Origin: Panax quinquefolius | Lineage: Eukaryota > Streptophyta > Magnoliopsida > Apiales > Araliaceae | Length of the DNA stretch: 64,000 bases | NCBI GenBank assembly: GCA_020205615.1 | Contig: CM035164.1 | Coordinates: 127,203,537-127,267,536 of the forward strand | Reading direction: 5' to 3' | In this document: positions 52,601 to 64,000 of the stretch, piece after piece | Layout of the letters: each line of letters opens with the position of its first letter | Numbering within the stretch: the stretch's first letter is position 1 | Translations under genes and position numbers: made by a program | Notes under the pieces: model-generated | Told to the model about the DNA's origin: nothing | Seen by the model: only the letters and a program-made list of their open reading frames with translations | The model's database searches: none

Positions 52601-55600
52601 GGTGTTATGTTTTGGGTTTTAATGTATATGAAATTTTATTACCAATATATTTGTTAAGCAAAATAAATAATATATAAATTGTACATTGTAAACGACTTGT
52701 CGTCATACGGACGCCATGGAGGTCGCTTAGGCGCCTCGGCAATCGACTACCTTGACTTGACTCGTGCGTGATGACAACTATAATTGTGAATTATCGTTAA
52801 CAACCATATGCGTCGATCCATATTAAATGGTGTAATAATATACACAAGAATCTGAATTCTTTATGAACTCTCGATTTTTTCAATTAAAACGAATCAATCA
52901 AAATTTGAATTTGATTCGGCCAGGATAATGTAATGTTGGTACCTTTTTACATGCTAAATGATTGGTTCATTAACTCAATGGAAGCTTGACAAGTGGTGTG
53001 GATTGTGTTGCATTAGTAGAGGAATCCTTCCGCTTACTCTCTGAAGATAAGTGGATATAAGTAGTGTTTTTGAGATCTATCTAGCTCTAAATATCTTTGG
53101 AATTACGACTCCTTTACTTTTATTTTAACTTGGATTTCGATAAACTAACTATTTGTTTGCTACAAATAAAAAAATTGAACTTATTGTTCTACTCTATTTA
53201 ATTGAATTTTGATTCAAAAGAAAGAACACGTGGAACTGAATTAACTCACTCATAACGCTATCTTTCACTACATTACCGATATGGCAAAAAACTATGTCCT
53301 CGAGCTCGAGGTTTTAATTTCTTCACTATAGTACATCTACTATTACGAGATTTTAATTCAATTAGTTGTTAATGTAAATGAACCATAACTACATAGCCCC
53401 CTATTCCTAATAAATTGACTCCAAAAATCTCTCTTAATTTCTTGTTGAGCTACGGTTTGGCTCTCTTTAGCCCTATCTCTTTTATCCGTATGAGGTCTTC
53501 CTACGCTAGCATTGCCCCCAGAAAACTCTATTTATTATGGTCTTAATGACAACATCTACCATCTCTTTTTACAATGTCGTCAGAATAAAAATAGGTGCAA
53601 ATTCTCCCTATTTGTGGCCTACCATATGATTGGTTAATGGTTATATAAATAGGCAAATGCTCCTTCATTATCGATAGCAATAGTATGGCCCATCATTGTG
53701 GGTGTAATAAGTATTTGGCCATGGACTTGAAACCACTATTTTCCAATAGAAATGTTGGCTTGCTTCCATAGTGGATATGTCTGCAACATTTCCATTTCAT
53801 ATTGATTAGCCCCAAATAATAGGTAATGGAAATTGTTAATTTTATATTTACTTTGAAATGAGCCAATTTTTCACCTTTTTACCTTTAATGAGAAATTGAC
53901 TAAACTAAGGGGAAAAAAAGGAAGTATATTTTTTTGGACCTATCAATACTACCTCAATTGACTAAAAAAGGGGGAAAAAGGAAGTATATTTTTTTGGACC
54001 TATCAAAACTGCCTCCCAGGATGTATAATTGCAAAGATGAAATCAGTAAATTTACTAAAACTCAATCTTTGTGCGTGTCAATATTCTTACATTGTACTTT
54101 GTAATATAATTGGCTGAACTAGTTGATATAGTTGCTTTTGATTTTGTTTGAATTTCACTGCTTCGCTAATGTTCTCTGATTTTTCTTTGTCATTTACTCC
54201 TTTTGGTTCTAATGCAATTCAATTCTTGGATGCTCCAGGACCCACGTCCAGAGTATAATCTTTTCGCTACCATCGTGCATTCCGGTTTCTCACCAGATTC
54301 TGGACACTACTATGCATACATCAAGGTCTTTATACTTCTGATAAATTTTGTGCTTTTTTATCATACTTGATTTGTGTCATGAAGAGTTGCTACAATTTAT
54401 GCTTGCTGATATCGGTTTGTGCATGTATACAGGACGCAATGAGCCATTGGTATTGCTGCAATGATTCCTTTGTTTCTCTTTCAACGTTGCAGGATGTTTT
54501 GTCAGAGAAGGTTTATATCCTTTTCTTTTCTCGTTCCAAACAGAGGCCACTAACTGCCAACACAGCTTTGGTTACCAATGGAATAAAATCTAATGGTTGC
54601 AATGGCAATGATGCATCCAAAATACCAAAGACAGGTCCAATTAAAGCAGTGAATTCAAAACAATTTGTCAACCAATCTTTGGATAAGAATAAAATAAACT
54701 CATCTCAGGTCGATGAAGTGCCTTCTAGTCCGCGAATAAAGTTGAGCAGTTTGGGGAATTCTGGTACCAAACAGTTTCCCGCGCCTGATAATGTAAAGCT
54801 TATTTTTCATAGAAAAGAATCATGTGAAAAGAATGGAGATGTAAAATCATCAAATTTCATGAAGAAAAGTGAAAATAATAGCATACTGTTGAAGGATATG
54901 AATGGCGTTTCTAAAAGTTCAGATTTTGCAATTGATAGTGAGAGAAGGCATTCAGTTTTCTTATCAAATGGAAAGGATAAAATCCAAAGCATCAGTGTTG
55001 ATTCAGCTGTTTTAAAATGTGAGGTTGACGGTATAACAAACAGGATGTCAGCAGGAAGAGGGCCCAACCATGAGGTTTTGCAAAATGGCAGCATTAACTG
55101 TGTCGCTGATAAGTTAGGCTCCAAGCAAAAATTTAAAAAAGAAGATTCATGCAGTTTGAATGCTGAAGATGCCCGTTCTCCTAAAAATCCTGAAGAATTG
55201 AATTCTAAGAGAAAAATGCAGGATGATGATTCATATATTTCATTTGCTGATGATGGTCAGCCCCACCTTAAACTTCAAGAACGGAGCTCCAATGGAAAAT
55301 TACAGACAAGTAATTCTTGCATATCGCTTACTGAAGAATTGAACTTCAAGAGAAAAGTACAAGGAAAGGATAAATGCATTTTGTTTGCTGAAGATGCTCA
55401 ATCTCGTGGAAAACTTGAAGAACTGAAAGATACGTATGTTATTCTTCATCTCTGAAGCTATAAAGTCTTATTATTATTTTTTACAATTATGTTTTTTGTT
55501 TTGTTTGAGATAATTTATAATTAGTGAAATCTGGTTAGTAATTGGAACATTTTTTTTAGCTTGGCGTCGCTCACATATTATCCTGAAACTTTGAGGTATC

Positions 55601-58600
55601 ATTAATGCTATAGGTATGCATTGAAATTCCAAATATCCTAGTCTGTTATATGGCATCTTCAGTGCTTATAGGAGAAAAGGCAAACAGATTTTTATAATTG
55701 TGCATTCAATTTAGCCTTGTTTGTTATGTATCTTTACTACCGCACAAGATCTAGTTGTGCTTAGTGCTATGTCACAAGCACATTGGGAGAAAACTCTATT
55801 TATTCTGGTTTAGATGCTATTATTGCATGTTTCATGATTCTAATCTTTGGTGTTATACATAGTTGAAGCCCTTTGCACCTTAGTTTAGTAGCATGGAAGC
55901 AGAAATAAGAAATGGATCCCAAATGAATGGAAACTTAGTTATGTCTTCTTCAAAAATATAGGATACAAATGTCTGGGAAATGTTAAATATTTTATAATAC
56001 TATTAATAGAATAATTCTATGCGCACCAACAATTGTTCACTGACAGAGACTAAAGAGTACTTGGACCCATGTATTATTTTCTCCTTTGTTAGTGGACAAC
56101 TGTTAGATCACATAGAAGTACTTATTATATTAATGTTAATTATAATATCTTGATAAGTTATATCCATTGCAATCAAAATAAGAATAAAAATGGAACTATT
56201 TATCATTTATCGCCTGTAATTCTTACCAATCCTCTTGCATATTTCTTAGTTGATCTATGCCTCAGTGATTTGATTACGTCCTGGTAATGGACCCCAACAT
56301 TTTTTTTGCCACAATTCCAAGTCCTCCCCCCCCCCCCCCCAGACAAAAGAAATTGATATAAAAAACACAAAATCACGTTTTGGTGAAGTTTCCCCAAGAT
56401 ATCTGGAAGACTCGCTTGACGAAATGTTTCTGAATGGATACGTGACTTGGGGAGAGTTTTTCTGTTTCAAAGGTTCCGAGGCCTCAAATAGAGGTTCTGA
56501 TTTTATTAGTCATGAACACAAGCATAGTTTTATTTAGTCTTATTTCAAATGTGAGTTATATACCTCTTTTATTCACTAGGTCCTTAATGATTAAACACGT
56601 GATAAGACTTTCCCAATCGAAATGCTCAAAGTACATCCCAACTTTTCTCATAAGCCTCTACTTTCAAAAGCCCTATGATTAAAAGAAAATTTTGATCTCA
56701 ACATGTAGTGAAAGAGGAGTGAGTGTAAAAATACTCGATCAGTTATACAATCAGTTCTACAATGTATGTCACATTTGGTTTGGAATTTGTGGGGTAAAGG
56801 ATCACAAAAGTAAATCTAAATATTTTAAAAAATAAATACTTCCACTGTCCCACAAATATTGCAACACACCTTTTTACACAAAATTTAAGAAACTTTCAAA
56901 TTCTCATTTGGTTTCCTAATTAGTCCCTATGAAGTGTGCGGTTGGGAGTGCTACTAGAATGTGAACAACACCTTTTAGTTTGTAGAGGGACCCACTATAT
57001 ATTAATATGATAAAGTTGATGACTCTGGGTAAATTGGTCATTTATCTTCACAAAAATTGCTAAAAAAGTAAGTTTTGCACTTTTTTAGGACTTCCTAAAA
57101 AGAAATTGTTGCAATATTTATGGGTCAGGGAATATAATTTTATTCCCCCGATACTTTTATCAGAAAAAATATATATAATCATTTAAAGTTACTTTCGTCT
57201 TTCGCGATTGTTTCCATTGCAAAAATAAAACCCAATATTGAGTATTGATTTTACACTGAACTTTAGGTTGATGGATACTTTGGATCGAGTTTTTTGGAGT
57301 CGATGTGTTATTGATGAAAAGAAGGTGAAAGATTTATAATGTTGTCTGAAAGGAAGATTACTTGGTCAGTAGAAGTGGATTTTTGCTTTTGATAAATTTA
57401 GAAATTTCAATTCTACTTGGTGTGGTTAGAAATAAAAAAACTAGGTATCAAGTAAGGGTTGTTCATCGGTTGGGTTAGGCGGTTTAGATCTATTATTTTG
57501 AATCAAACCAACATCATCAGTTTGAAATGATGTGATCCCAAACCAAGTCGTTATACATAAAGGACCCAAACCAAATCATTCATTAACAGTTTGGTTCGAA
57601 AAGATGTGAACCCAGTCCAAATCATTCGTTAACGGTTTGGTTTGGGTTATTCGGTTTGAACTCTTGTTGTTAATTTGTTTATTTTACAAAATATTTATGA
57701 AACCCATAATTATTATAACATCACAATTGTTATAGTTCGTAAACTTTGCAATATTTGTTATTGATTATTACTTGATATTATAATTTTTTTATTTAGGGTT
57801 AAATATAAAGTTTAGTAGTAGTAAGTAGGCTTGCAAACGAATCGAACCGTTCACGATCGAGTTTGTACATGATATCACGCTCGATTGGTCGATCGAACAT
57901 GTTCGCGAATCATGTGGTTCTGTTTGATTTGTTCGCGAACAGTTCGATTCTAGTGATTCACAAGTTGCACGTGACATGCTCGAGTATTTATAATATTTGG
58001 CCTAATTTTTGCTTCAGTGCGTTGATGATGTTCGCGAATATGATGATGTTTGACTATGTTTATGAACATGATGATAATTGACTATGTTCGCGAACTGTTC
58101 GCGAATCGCGAACTCGAGCATGTTCATGTTCACGAATTAATGTTCGCAAACTTCGCGCACATTGTGTATGTTCGCGAACAACTAATGATCCGACTCGCAC
58201 ATGTGTGTTGGTTCGATTCGTTACTCGACTCAACATGTTCGAGTTCGACTTATTGAGTTCGGTTCGAGTTCGACAAAGTTTGAATCGAATCAGATCAAAT
58301 CGTTTGCAGCCCTAGTAGTAAGTATTATATTTACCTATTTCTCTATGTATTTTGGTTGGTTCGGTTTACTTGGTTTACTCTAATGCTTAACCCAAACCAA
58401 CCCAACAATGATCAATTTATAAAAATATGGAACCAAACCAAACCAAAATAAGTTAATTCATGTGGTTTGATTTGGTTTGGTCGGTTGTTCGATTTGGTTT
58501 TGGTTATGAACTGATGAAGATTTAGAAAGGATTGGTGTTTGTGTGGAGGGGACAATGAACTATGAAGCGAATCTGGACTAGTTCAAAAGGAGTTTGAATA

Positions 58601-60097
58601 GGAAGCATGAAAGGGGCCAAGTTGATCTTTTGGCATAGCAGGGATATTAATAGAAGGAACGTTTGAAGAATGGATCGAGGAAACTTAGAAGAGTAACATT
58701 TTATGAACTACAAATTAAACGGGAAAAGGGGGAGTCTAGGCTGCAGGGAATCAGGGGAAGGTGGATTGGATAGGTATGAGTAAGGTTACTGATCTGAGTG
58801 TGGTGTATAAGGAGTGTCAAAGACCCAGGTTAAAGAATAGTAAATTTGTTAAAAGATGAGCCGAGTCCCCCTTTTGTAGGGTCAGTTGTAGTGGGTGAAG
58901 GGATGTTGGTTAAGATAACAGTTTACTCCCTTAGTTCCTAAATTAGAGATACATTTTTAACTTTGCGACTTGGTTAAATCTCCTAAAATTTAAAATAGAT
59001 ACGATTTCATTTAAATTTTGAAAGCAACAACTATGGTATTTTGTAGTAATTTTTAATTAGTACAATAACTATATTTGATAGTACATAAATTAATAAGAAT
59101 GTTATGAACTTACATACTGACTTAAAAAGTCAATATGTATCTCTAATTTTATAACAAGAGGGAGTACTTTTTAGCCAAGAGGAATATAACGTTGACCATC
59201 ATTCAGATTTGCATTTGTGCAGGACAATGGAGTGTTGATTTGATTGGGTGAATAAAGTTTGTGATCATGTGAATGGTGCGAATATTAGACTTTTAGGTTT
59301 GAGTGTTGTTGCTAGAGAGTTAGGATTGGAGTCTCCACTGGTGTGTTGTGGGAGATTTCAGTGTAATTCAGTTTCCTAGCTGGAATTGGGGTTTTTTTTT
59401 TTTTGCTTATTGGCTTGGCTATAAGAGCTATAAATGGGGTTTCAGTTTTGTAGGTTGGCATAATTGGATGTGTTTCCACAAGGGAGGGGTGATTTATGCG
59501 TGGTTCAGGGAGTCTGTTTTTGTCTAAATTAGAGCTGATTTTGAAATGATGCCACAGTTACAACTGCTCCAATCTGCAATTCTTTTAGACTAGTGGAAAG
59601 AGTAGTTGATATATCCCAATAAATTTAAACTTAGTACTCATAATTACTGCCACTGCATGGCTGAATAATATAACATAGTGCTATCACCATTAGCAAGTTG
59701 TTAACGCGATGCATCCAAAGTTAGAAGTCTATGCTAAGGATTATGTATTTCACATTGTTAATGTGTATAGTACTTCACCTATAATTTTCTTCCTTTTTAT
59801 ATCTTTTTACGTTCCGTAAGATGGTAAATTTTCCCTCAGATATTCGTTGATGATTTCCCCTTCATCTGACCTTTGTGGTGTTCTATTCTTCTATACATTC
59901 TAGGTTCTGGTTTTCCTGATGTCTTGTCAGAAGGATTACTAATGTGTTTTTTTGTTGGTATGTTTCAGTCTCAAGAAAGAAGCTTCTTTAGTTTTGCGAT
60001 CATGTGGTTGGTCAAATGATGTTCACAATTTTATGCGTTCTAAGAGGTTATGTGCACGGGTAGCAGACAATGATTCATCAAACAAAAACGACATAAA
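46590..60097 (+). CDS. UBP25: Ubiquitin-specific protease, UBP25-like (3' end not in window)
   Basis: Cysteine deubiquitinase of the USP/UCH2 family. Exons seen: 46,590-46,758; 46,858-47,350; 47,428-47,503; 47,597-47,689; 54,239-54,325; 54,433-55,433; 59,969-60,097. They give 682 codons plus two bases. Cys box [19 protein letters not shown] (Cys29); [17 protein letters not shown]; zinc-ribbon pairs CLSC and CDKC; His box [17 protein letters not shown] (His300); and [10 protein letters not shown] (Asp317). After the catalytic domain comes a long low-complexity, Ser/Lys-rich region with diverged repeats of EELN.KRK and DAQS.GKLEEL type, then [19 protein letters not shown]. The last exon ends on a donor, phase 2. 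No convincing next exon is seen by 64,000. The start [11 protein letters not shown] agrees with UBP25. Introns 4 (6.5 kb) and 6 (4.5 kb) are swollen by transposons. Confidence 0.93.
48724..52790 (+). mobile_element. hAT transposon in UBP intron 4, degenerate
   Basis: A perfect 8-bp target duplication, ATTGTGAA, lies at 48,724-48,731 and 52,783-52,790. Terminal inverted repeats are CATAGTTGTCAT (48,732) and the complement ATGACAACTATA (ending 52,782). At 4,051 bp it has CG-rich subterminal repeats on both sides (GCGTCGCCTAGGCG and TCGCTTAGGCGCC). It carries a broken transposase on the plus strand, the same direction as the host gene. Confidence 0.92.
49744..52373 (+). pseudogene. hAT transposase remnant (BED finger, DUF659, dimerisation domain)
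   Basis: Starting at 49,745 the frame shows a BED-type zinc finger: [29 protein letters not shown] and KCPK, with stops in the frame. A DUF659-type block at 50,318-50,761 reads [20 protein letters not shown] and [20 protein letters not shown]. The C-terminal hAT dimerisation block near 51,655-51,770 reads [11 protein letters not shown] and [10 protein letters not shown]. An acidic tail ([20 protein letters not shown]) ends at 52,373. Multiple stops and frame changes show it cannot make active transposase. It would have excised and re-inserted the element. Confidence 0.82.
53896..54012 (+). repeat. Direct tandem duplication in UBP intron 4
   Basis: A roughly 58-bp unit (AATTGACTAAA...GGAAGTATATTTTTTTGGACC TATCAA.ACT.CCTC) is present twice with few differences, about 230 bp upstream of exon 5. 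Confidence 0.75.
56326..56340. repeat. Poly-C run of 15
   Basis: An uninterrupted run of 15 cytosines in UBP intron 6. Such runs are prone to length error in sequencing. Confidence 0.9.
56837..57134. mobile_element. Stowaway-like MITE in UBP intron 6
   Basis: Left arm CTTCCACTGTCCCACAAATA and right arm TATTTATGGGTCAGGGAA, both adjoining the palindromic GCAACA/TGTTGCAAT core and flanked by TA. About 294 bp without an ORF. Confidence 0.7.
57459..58521. mobile_element. Probable older hAT-derived repeat rich in TTTGGTT motifs
   Basis: Both flanks of the element at 57,826 are dense in GGTTTGGTTTGGGTTATTCGG-like motifs on one side and AACCAAACCAAACC on the other, as in other plant hAT-derived repeats. 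A start like GGGTTGTTCATCGGTT at 57,467 fits, but the right end and target duplication are not clear. Confidence 0.35.
57818..58322. mobile_element. Non-autonomous hAT element (489 bp)
   Basis: A perfect 8-bp target duplication, GTAGTAAG, lies at 57,818-57,825 and 58,315-58,322. Termini TAGGCTTGCAAACGA and the complement of TAGGGCTGCAAACGA are near-identical inverted repeats. The interior is packed with TTCGCGAAC palindromes and GTTCGAGTTCGA motifs. No real ORF. Confidence 0.92.
58924..59166. mobile_element. Stowaway-type MITE in UBP intron 6
   Basis: TA then CTCCCTTAGTTCCTAAATTAGAGATA at 58,926, and TATCTCTAATTTTATAACAAGAGGGAG ending 59,164 then TA. Inverted arms and about 239 bp fit Stowaway. 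Confidence 0.85.
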
Positions 60098-62162
60098 GTA
60101 AGTTTTCATGTATTTAACTTTGGTATACTGTGATGTTAAATCTATCTATACAGTTCGACTCTCAAATGTGTGGTTCCATGTAATTGCTTCAGCTCTTAAG
60201 CCTTGTTAAGAGAGGCTAATTTCGACTTGAGTACTGAAACTTGAAGTTTTCATCCATATATTTGGAACTTCATTCAAATTAAGAGTTTGTAACATAGATT
60301 ATTTACTTTTTAAAAGGGAAAAATAACAGAACTCATAATGATAGGAAATAAGAATAATTTCGTAGAGGCAAGAACAAGATGGATCCTTAAAATAAGTAAA
60401 ATGCATATTTAACATGTACAAGTGTAGATTAGTAAATTGGGAAGAGAGAGTGAGGTTTTAGGTTAGAGCATGGAAGTGCATAATACCATCAAGGAGAATT
60501 TTTGGAGATTTTGTTGTTGGTGAAAGTATAAGAGAATCAAGAGAGATCAACTGATCGGTTATTAACTTAGACTACTAACATGTGTTAAGATCATAAGTTG
60601 AAAATTCAATTCTAGGATATCAAAAATATATATTTTCTAATGAAGGGTCTGCATCCATCTAGGAAGCAGGGGTGCGCCTGTTTGATGCAGTTATCCATCT
60701 AGGAAGCAGGGGTGCGCCTGTTTGATGCAGTTAGCAGGAAAGGGGGAAAGGGGGAAAGGGGAGGGGGGGATTGAACGGCGCTGCACATGGGGTACGTCAA
60801 TTATAGTATCCCCCAATTTTATTCTGGGATTTGTCAGACAAAGCTAGAACAGGAAAAAGAGAGAAGGCCTGGAATGTGCAAATTTCAGTACATACATGTG
60901 TGGGTGTGTTTATATTGAGAGAGAGAAAAGAGGGGAGAGATAAATTTGGACTGATGTCTGTCAATGGACCAGTCTCCCTGTCTTCTTCTTGCTGCTTTTC
61001 TTTAGTGAACAGATGCAGGAGCATGAGATAGGGATTTCTAGTTGAGAGAGATTAAAGCGTGGTTGATGTAGTCAACATTTTATACTATGTGGTTGATAAA
61101 GGGGTCCGCAACTGATAAAGGGGCTATTAGTTGGGTTCCATTATTATTTAAATTGGTGTTAAAGATGATCTATTAATTGAAAATTAAATTAAAATTTTAA
61201 ATAATTAAAAATATTACTATTCCAATATAATTTTAATTTGCAATAAATGTGAAGTTGGCAATTAAATGCACTATTATCAAATAATATTTTAAATCGGTGA
61301 TATGAGTTCCTTTAACATGCTCTCAAATTTGACATACACTCCTTATTTATATTAATGTATTTTCAACCAAAATAATTTGATTTTAATTTTGTACAAAGTT
61401 TTAACTTTATCATGAACCATGTTAACTAAAATTAAAAAAGCAGTTGTAGATTTATCTATTCCTTTTATTGATTTTAATTTAGATCATATAATTATTATGT
61501 ACTGTATCCGTAATCCCCATTATTTTAAGATTTGACGAACCCCCATATTCTCTTGTTGGCATGGCGCACCCATATCCTTCCTACGTGTCCATCTTTGTTC
61601 TATATTGATATCAATTTTCGTTCTATTCTTTTTGCCGATTGCAAATAAAAAAGAAGAAGAATTTTTAACAAAGCTTTACTTTAGTTTCACTGTACATTAT
61701 TGTTAATATTTCTACTTGTTAATCTAATTTTTGTGACTGGAATATTTATGGGGTAGGCTTATTCGCTAATTATTTAAACTTGATTTTTATACTTCATTTA
61801 CCATTATTATTTGTTTTCTTGGTGCGCTCTGTGTGGTGGAGTCAGATAAGGGGGTCACAGAATACATGAGCTCTCTGCATCTATTAATGACAGTTCCATT
61901 CAATTTTTAACTTTTATATTTAAAAAATATGTTATGTATATTGCCCAGTATACACTAACATTTTTCTCAATTTTGTTTGATAAATACTTGAACATTATTC
62001 TCATTGTTTTATCAAAATAATAAATTTAGTTTTAATTTTGATATTGAGAAAATAAAGGTCCAAGTCTATAAGATACGTGAAATTGAACGCGTTTTTGTGA
62101 AAAGAGAGTATATAGAATGTTTTTATTTGATACTAACTAAGGAAACCATGATCTTATTGCTG
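60098..62162. other. Presumed UBP intron 7 or downstream sequence
   Basis: AT-rich, without a recognisable exon. A 40-bp tandem duplication lies at about 60,655-60,734 (unit containing AGGAAGCAGGGGTGCGCCTG), followed by a G-rich run. Confidence 0.4.
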
Positions 62163-63035
62163 AAAATATGTGGAGGTGAGCATGACACGGTTTGAAGCTC
62201 AAACCGCACACGAAATCACTTCGGTGCGGTTTGAAAAATCCAAAACCGTACATGAAACCACTTGTGATTGGTGCGATGAGGTTTTGAACCGTGCGGTGCG
62301 GTTTCATTTGGTGCAATTTAGGTTTCAAAACCAATTGAAACAACAAAATTTTATGCAAGGTGCGGTTTACACTATTATATACATAATCTTGGCACTTCTA
62401 ATTATTTTATTTTTTATCTAGCAAGTTTGTAGATTTGTGGTACCTTGCATGTTAACATCATGCCTATGGTTCACAAGCCAGAGGACAATTATGTAATCAA
62501 TCACAAGGAACAATTCAAGCTCCATGAATTTGAATGGATATACATTGATGCAATAAACCTCTATATTCAGTTTCTAGTGGATACCATTTATAGCATTTGG
62601 CAGTTATTAGTTACATTTCATATACAGCTAAGTAGCGAACCAAGATATTGGGGAAAATTAAGCCTTGATATATGAGAAACTCCAAGGCCGCCTTTCCAAA
62701 TCTAATCATACCAAATTAAACAGGTCAAGCATGAGCTATGTCAAACTTGCTAGATAAAAAATAAAATTATTAGAAGGGCTAAGCTTAGGAGATATGCAAG
62801 GTGCTGTTTACACTATTATATACTATTAATAAAAAATAAAATCATTAGAAGTGTCAAGCTTAGAAGCATGGTGCGGGGTTGATTTTATGTATGCGGTTTT
62901 GGCCAGTAACCAAACTCAAACCGTAAATTCGGTTTTTCAACCCACTTAAAACTGTCACATAAGCTGGAACCGTTGCTGCGATTTTTGGTGCGGTTTCGGA
63001 GGCAATTTGGTTTCTTGCTCAGCCCTAAAAGTATG
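62163..63035. mobile_element. Non-autonomous hAT-like element (857 bp)
   Basis: The left end TGGAGGTGAGCATGACACGG (62,171) pairs with the right end TTGCTCAGCCCTA (63,027). Target duplications AAAATATG and AAAGTATG match at 7 of 8 bases. Subterminal GGTGCGGTTT repeats are abundant. An internal segment with GTTTACACTATTATATAC is present twice (about 62,362 and 62,808). Confidence 0.8.
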
Positions 63036-63770
63036 CACTAAAATTAAAAAGTCTTTATAAGATATTCCATCATAAAAGCACAAAAGAGGAGGGCAGATAG
63101 ACATACATGAAAAGTCCGTAAATTAAGAAAGCTATAAACCAGGCCCTGAAAAGAAAAATAAAAGATCTTACAATGATTCTCTGATATGAGATTGGTTAAT
63201 GACGATTTTTTCGCCAATTCAAAGCTCTAGTTTGTATAGAAGATAATGAAGAGGTTCAGATTTAAGATAATTATGATAGACATCAACAAGAATTTTAGTT
63301 TTAATAGACAACAAAAAGAGTATGGATTTTAATACGCACCATCCTGATCAATGCTATTTCAACCTATCTCATGTAAATTCTCAACATCAAAAGTTTGATC
63401 ACTAATCTCTTGCTAATTCTCAGTATTAAAAATTTTGTTCTCTAGTTTTGGAGATTAGGTTGTCAAAATATAATACTGGTGATTTCTTTTGTTGAAAAAA
63501 AAGGTACTACTAGTGATTTTTTTCTGTCATAATTACAGGGCGTCAAATACCTTGCACTTTTTAAATAAAATTCTAGTTAATACTATGTAGTTTTTGCACT
63601 AGCATGTAGATCCTTTCATGGCAAAGGGGTTTGTGGCTTTGTATTTTGTAAAGTTCTGACCTCAAGAGTGCCTGTAGTCTCTTCTAAAATTTCCATTTTT
63701 TTCCTTTAGCTAGAAGTGTGTATTATTTTCGTATCAGTTTTAGTGGATTGTCGTAGTGGAACAATTGTGA
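63036..63770. other. AT-rich sequence, no feature recognised
   Basis: A possible acceptor at 63,538-63,540 precedes GGCGTCAAATACCTTGC, whose frame fits the phase of UBP exon 7 but stops after ten codons. I do not accept it as an exon. Confidence 0.3.
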
Positions 63771-64000
63771 ATTTTACGGATGGCAGCTGAACCATATTGC
63801 TTGGGTGACGACTAGGCGTCCTGGCGCTACGCCGAACCGCCAAGGCTTACGCCTTGGTAGCTAATCCAAGTTAAGTTTTTAAGTCATTTTGTACTCATGA
63901 CTCATCATAACCCATGTACTAGCTATATGGTGCGATTTTTATTATTTATTAGACTTGTAATGTGTGATGATTGTTGACTTGGTTGATCTTTGTTAACTTG
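63771..64000. mobile_element. Edge of another hAT-related element
   Basis: A CG-rich terminus (GACTAGGCGTCCTGGCGC, CGCCAAGGC...GCCTTGG) followed by ATTTATTAGACTTGTAATGTGTGATGATTG. The latter resembles the sequence near the 3' end of the hAT transposon in intron 4 (52,440-52,475). It runs off the window. Confidence 0.45.

Noticed and set aside
57863..58383. Chain of small plus-strand ORFs ([15 protein letters not shown] and others)
   Set aside because: They arise from TTCGCGAA palindromes in a non-autonomous hAT element.
63541..63575. Possible last exon of the UBP gene
   Set aside because: The phase fits, but it stops after ten codons without resemblance to the UBP25 C-terminus. The gene more likely continues past the window.

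Overview
The window is nuclear DNA from a eudicot plant. Three protein genes have plant-type introns, base composition is AT-rich, and long terminal repeat (LTR) retrotransposons are nested inside one another. Stowaway MITEs and hAT-type elements are scattered through introns and spacers. I cannot name the species. An asterid is possible, but only as a guess.

Positions 1 to about 24,350 are a nested retrotransposon stack with no host gene. The oldest layer is a large Ty3/gypsy element of the Tat (Ogre/Retand) group on the minus strand. Its 5' LTR and primer-binding site lie near 23.6-24.3 kb. Gag, protease, RT/RNase H, a second RNase H and integrase follow leftward to about 12.4 kb. Beyond these come a tandem-repeat tract (11.9-12.45 kb) and an ORF on the opposite (+) strand. 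Three later insertions broke this element. A complete chromodomain-type (Tekay-like) gypsy element (870-10,875, minus strand) sits inside the antisense ORF. A solo LTR of a related family (13,572-18,706, + orientation) sits in the integrase with target duplication CATAT. A second solo LTR (14,258-16,772, duplication TTATT) sits inside the first. All retroelement ORFs are frameshifted and look dead.

Positions 24.35 to 34.8 kb are gene-poor. They hold Stowaway MITEs, a foldback element, and an hAT-like element (27,199-28,937) that carries a decayed piece of a lectin-type receptor kinase gene. There are also a few exon-like fragments on the minus strand that I could not assign.

Positions 34.8 to 64 kb are genic. 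A peroxisomal glycolate oxidase (minus strand, 11 coding exons, 369 aa, intact) catalyses a photorespiratory step. A sugar-phosphate/nucleotide-sugar transporter-like gene (+, 7 exons) is intact except for one 1-base frameshift. A UBP25-like ubiquitin-specific protease (+, 7 exons seen, 3' end not found) has introns swollen by a 4-kb hAT transposon and several MITEs. The same three families are neighbours in Arabidopsis (the At3g14400 to At3g14420 interval, from memory), so this is a conserved microsyntenic block. I see no sign that the three genes share a pathway.

I found no CRISPR array, operon, tRNA or rRNA gene, and none of the non-TE sequence looks like an unknown multi-gene system. The most novel material is in the retroelement architecture: the antisense ORF, the proto-satellite tract and the nested solo LTRs. 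The gene-capturing hAT element and the small gene-level oddities are also worth a look.
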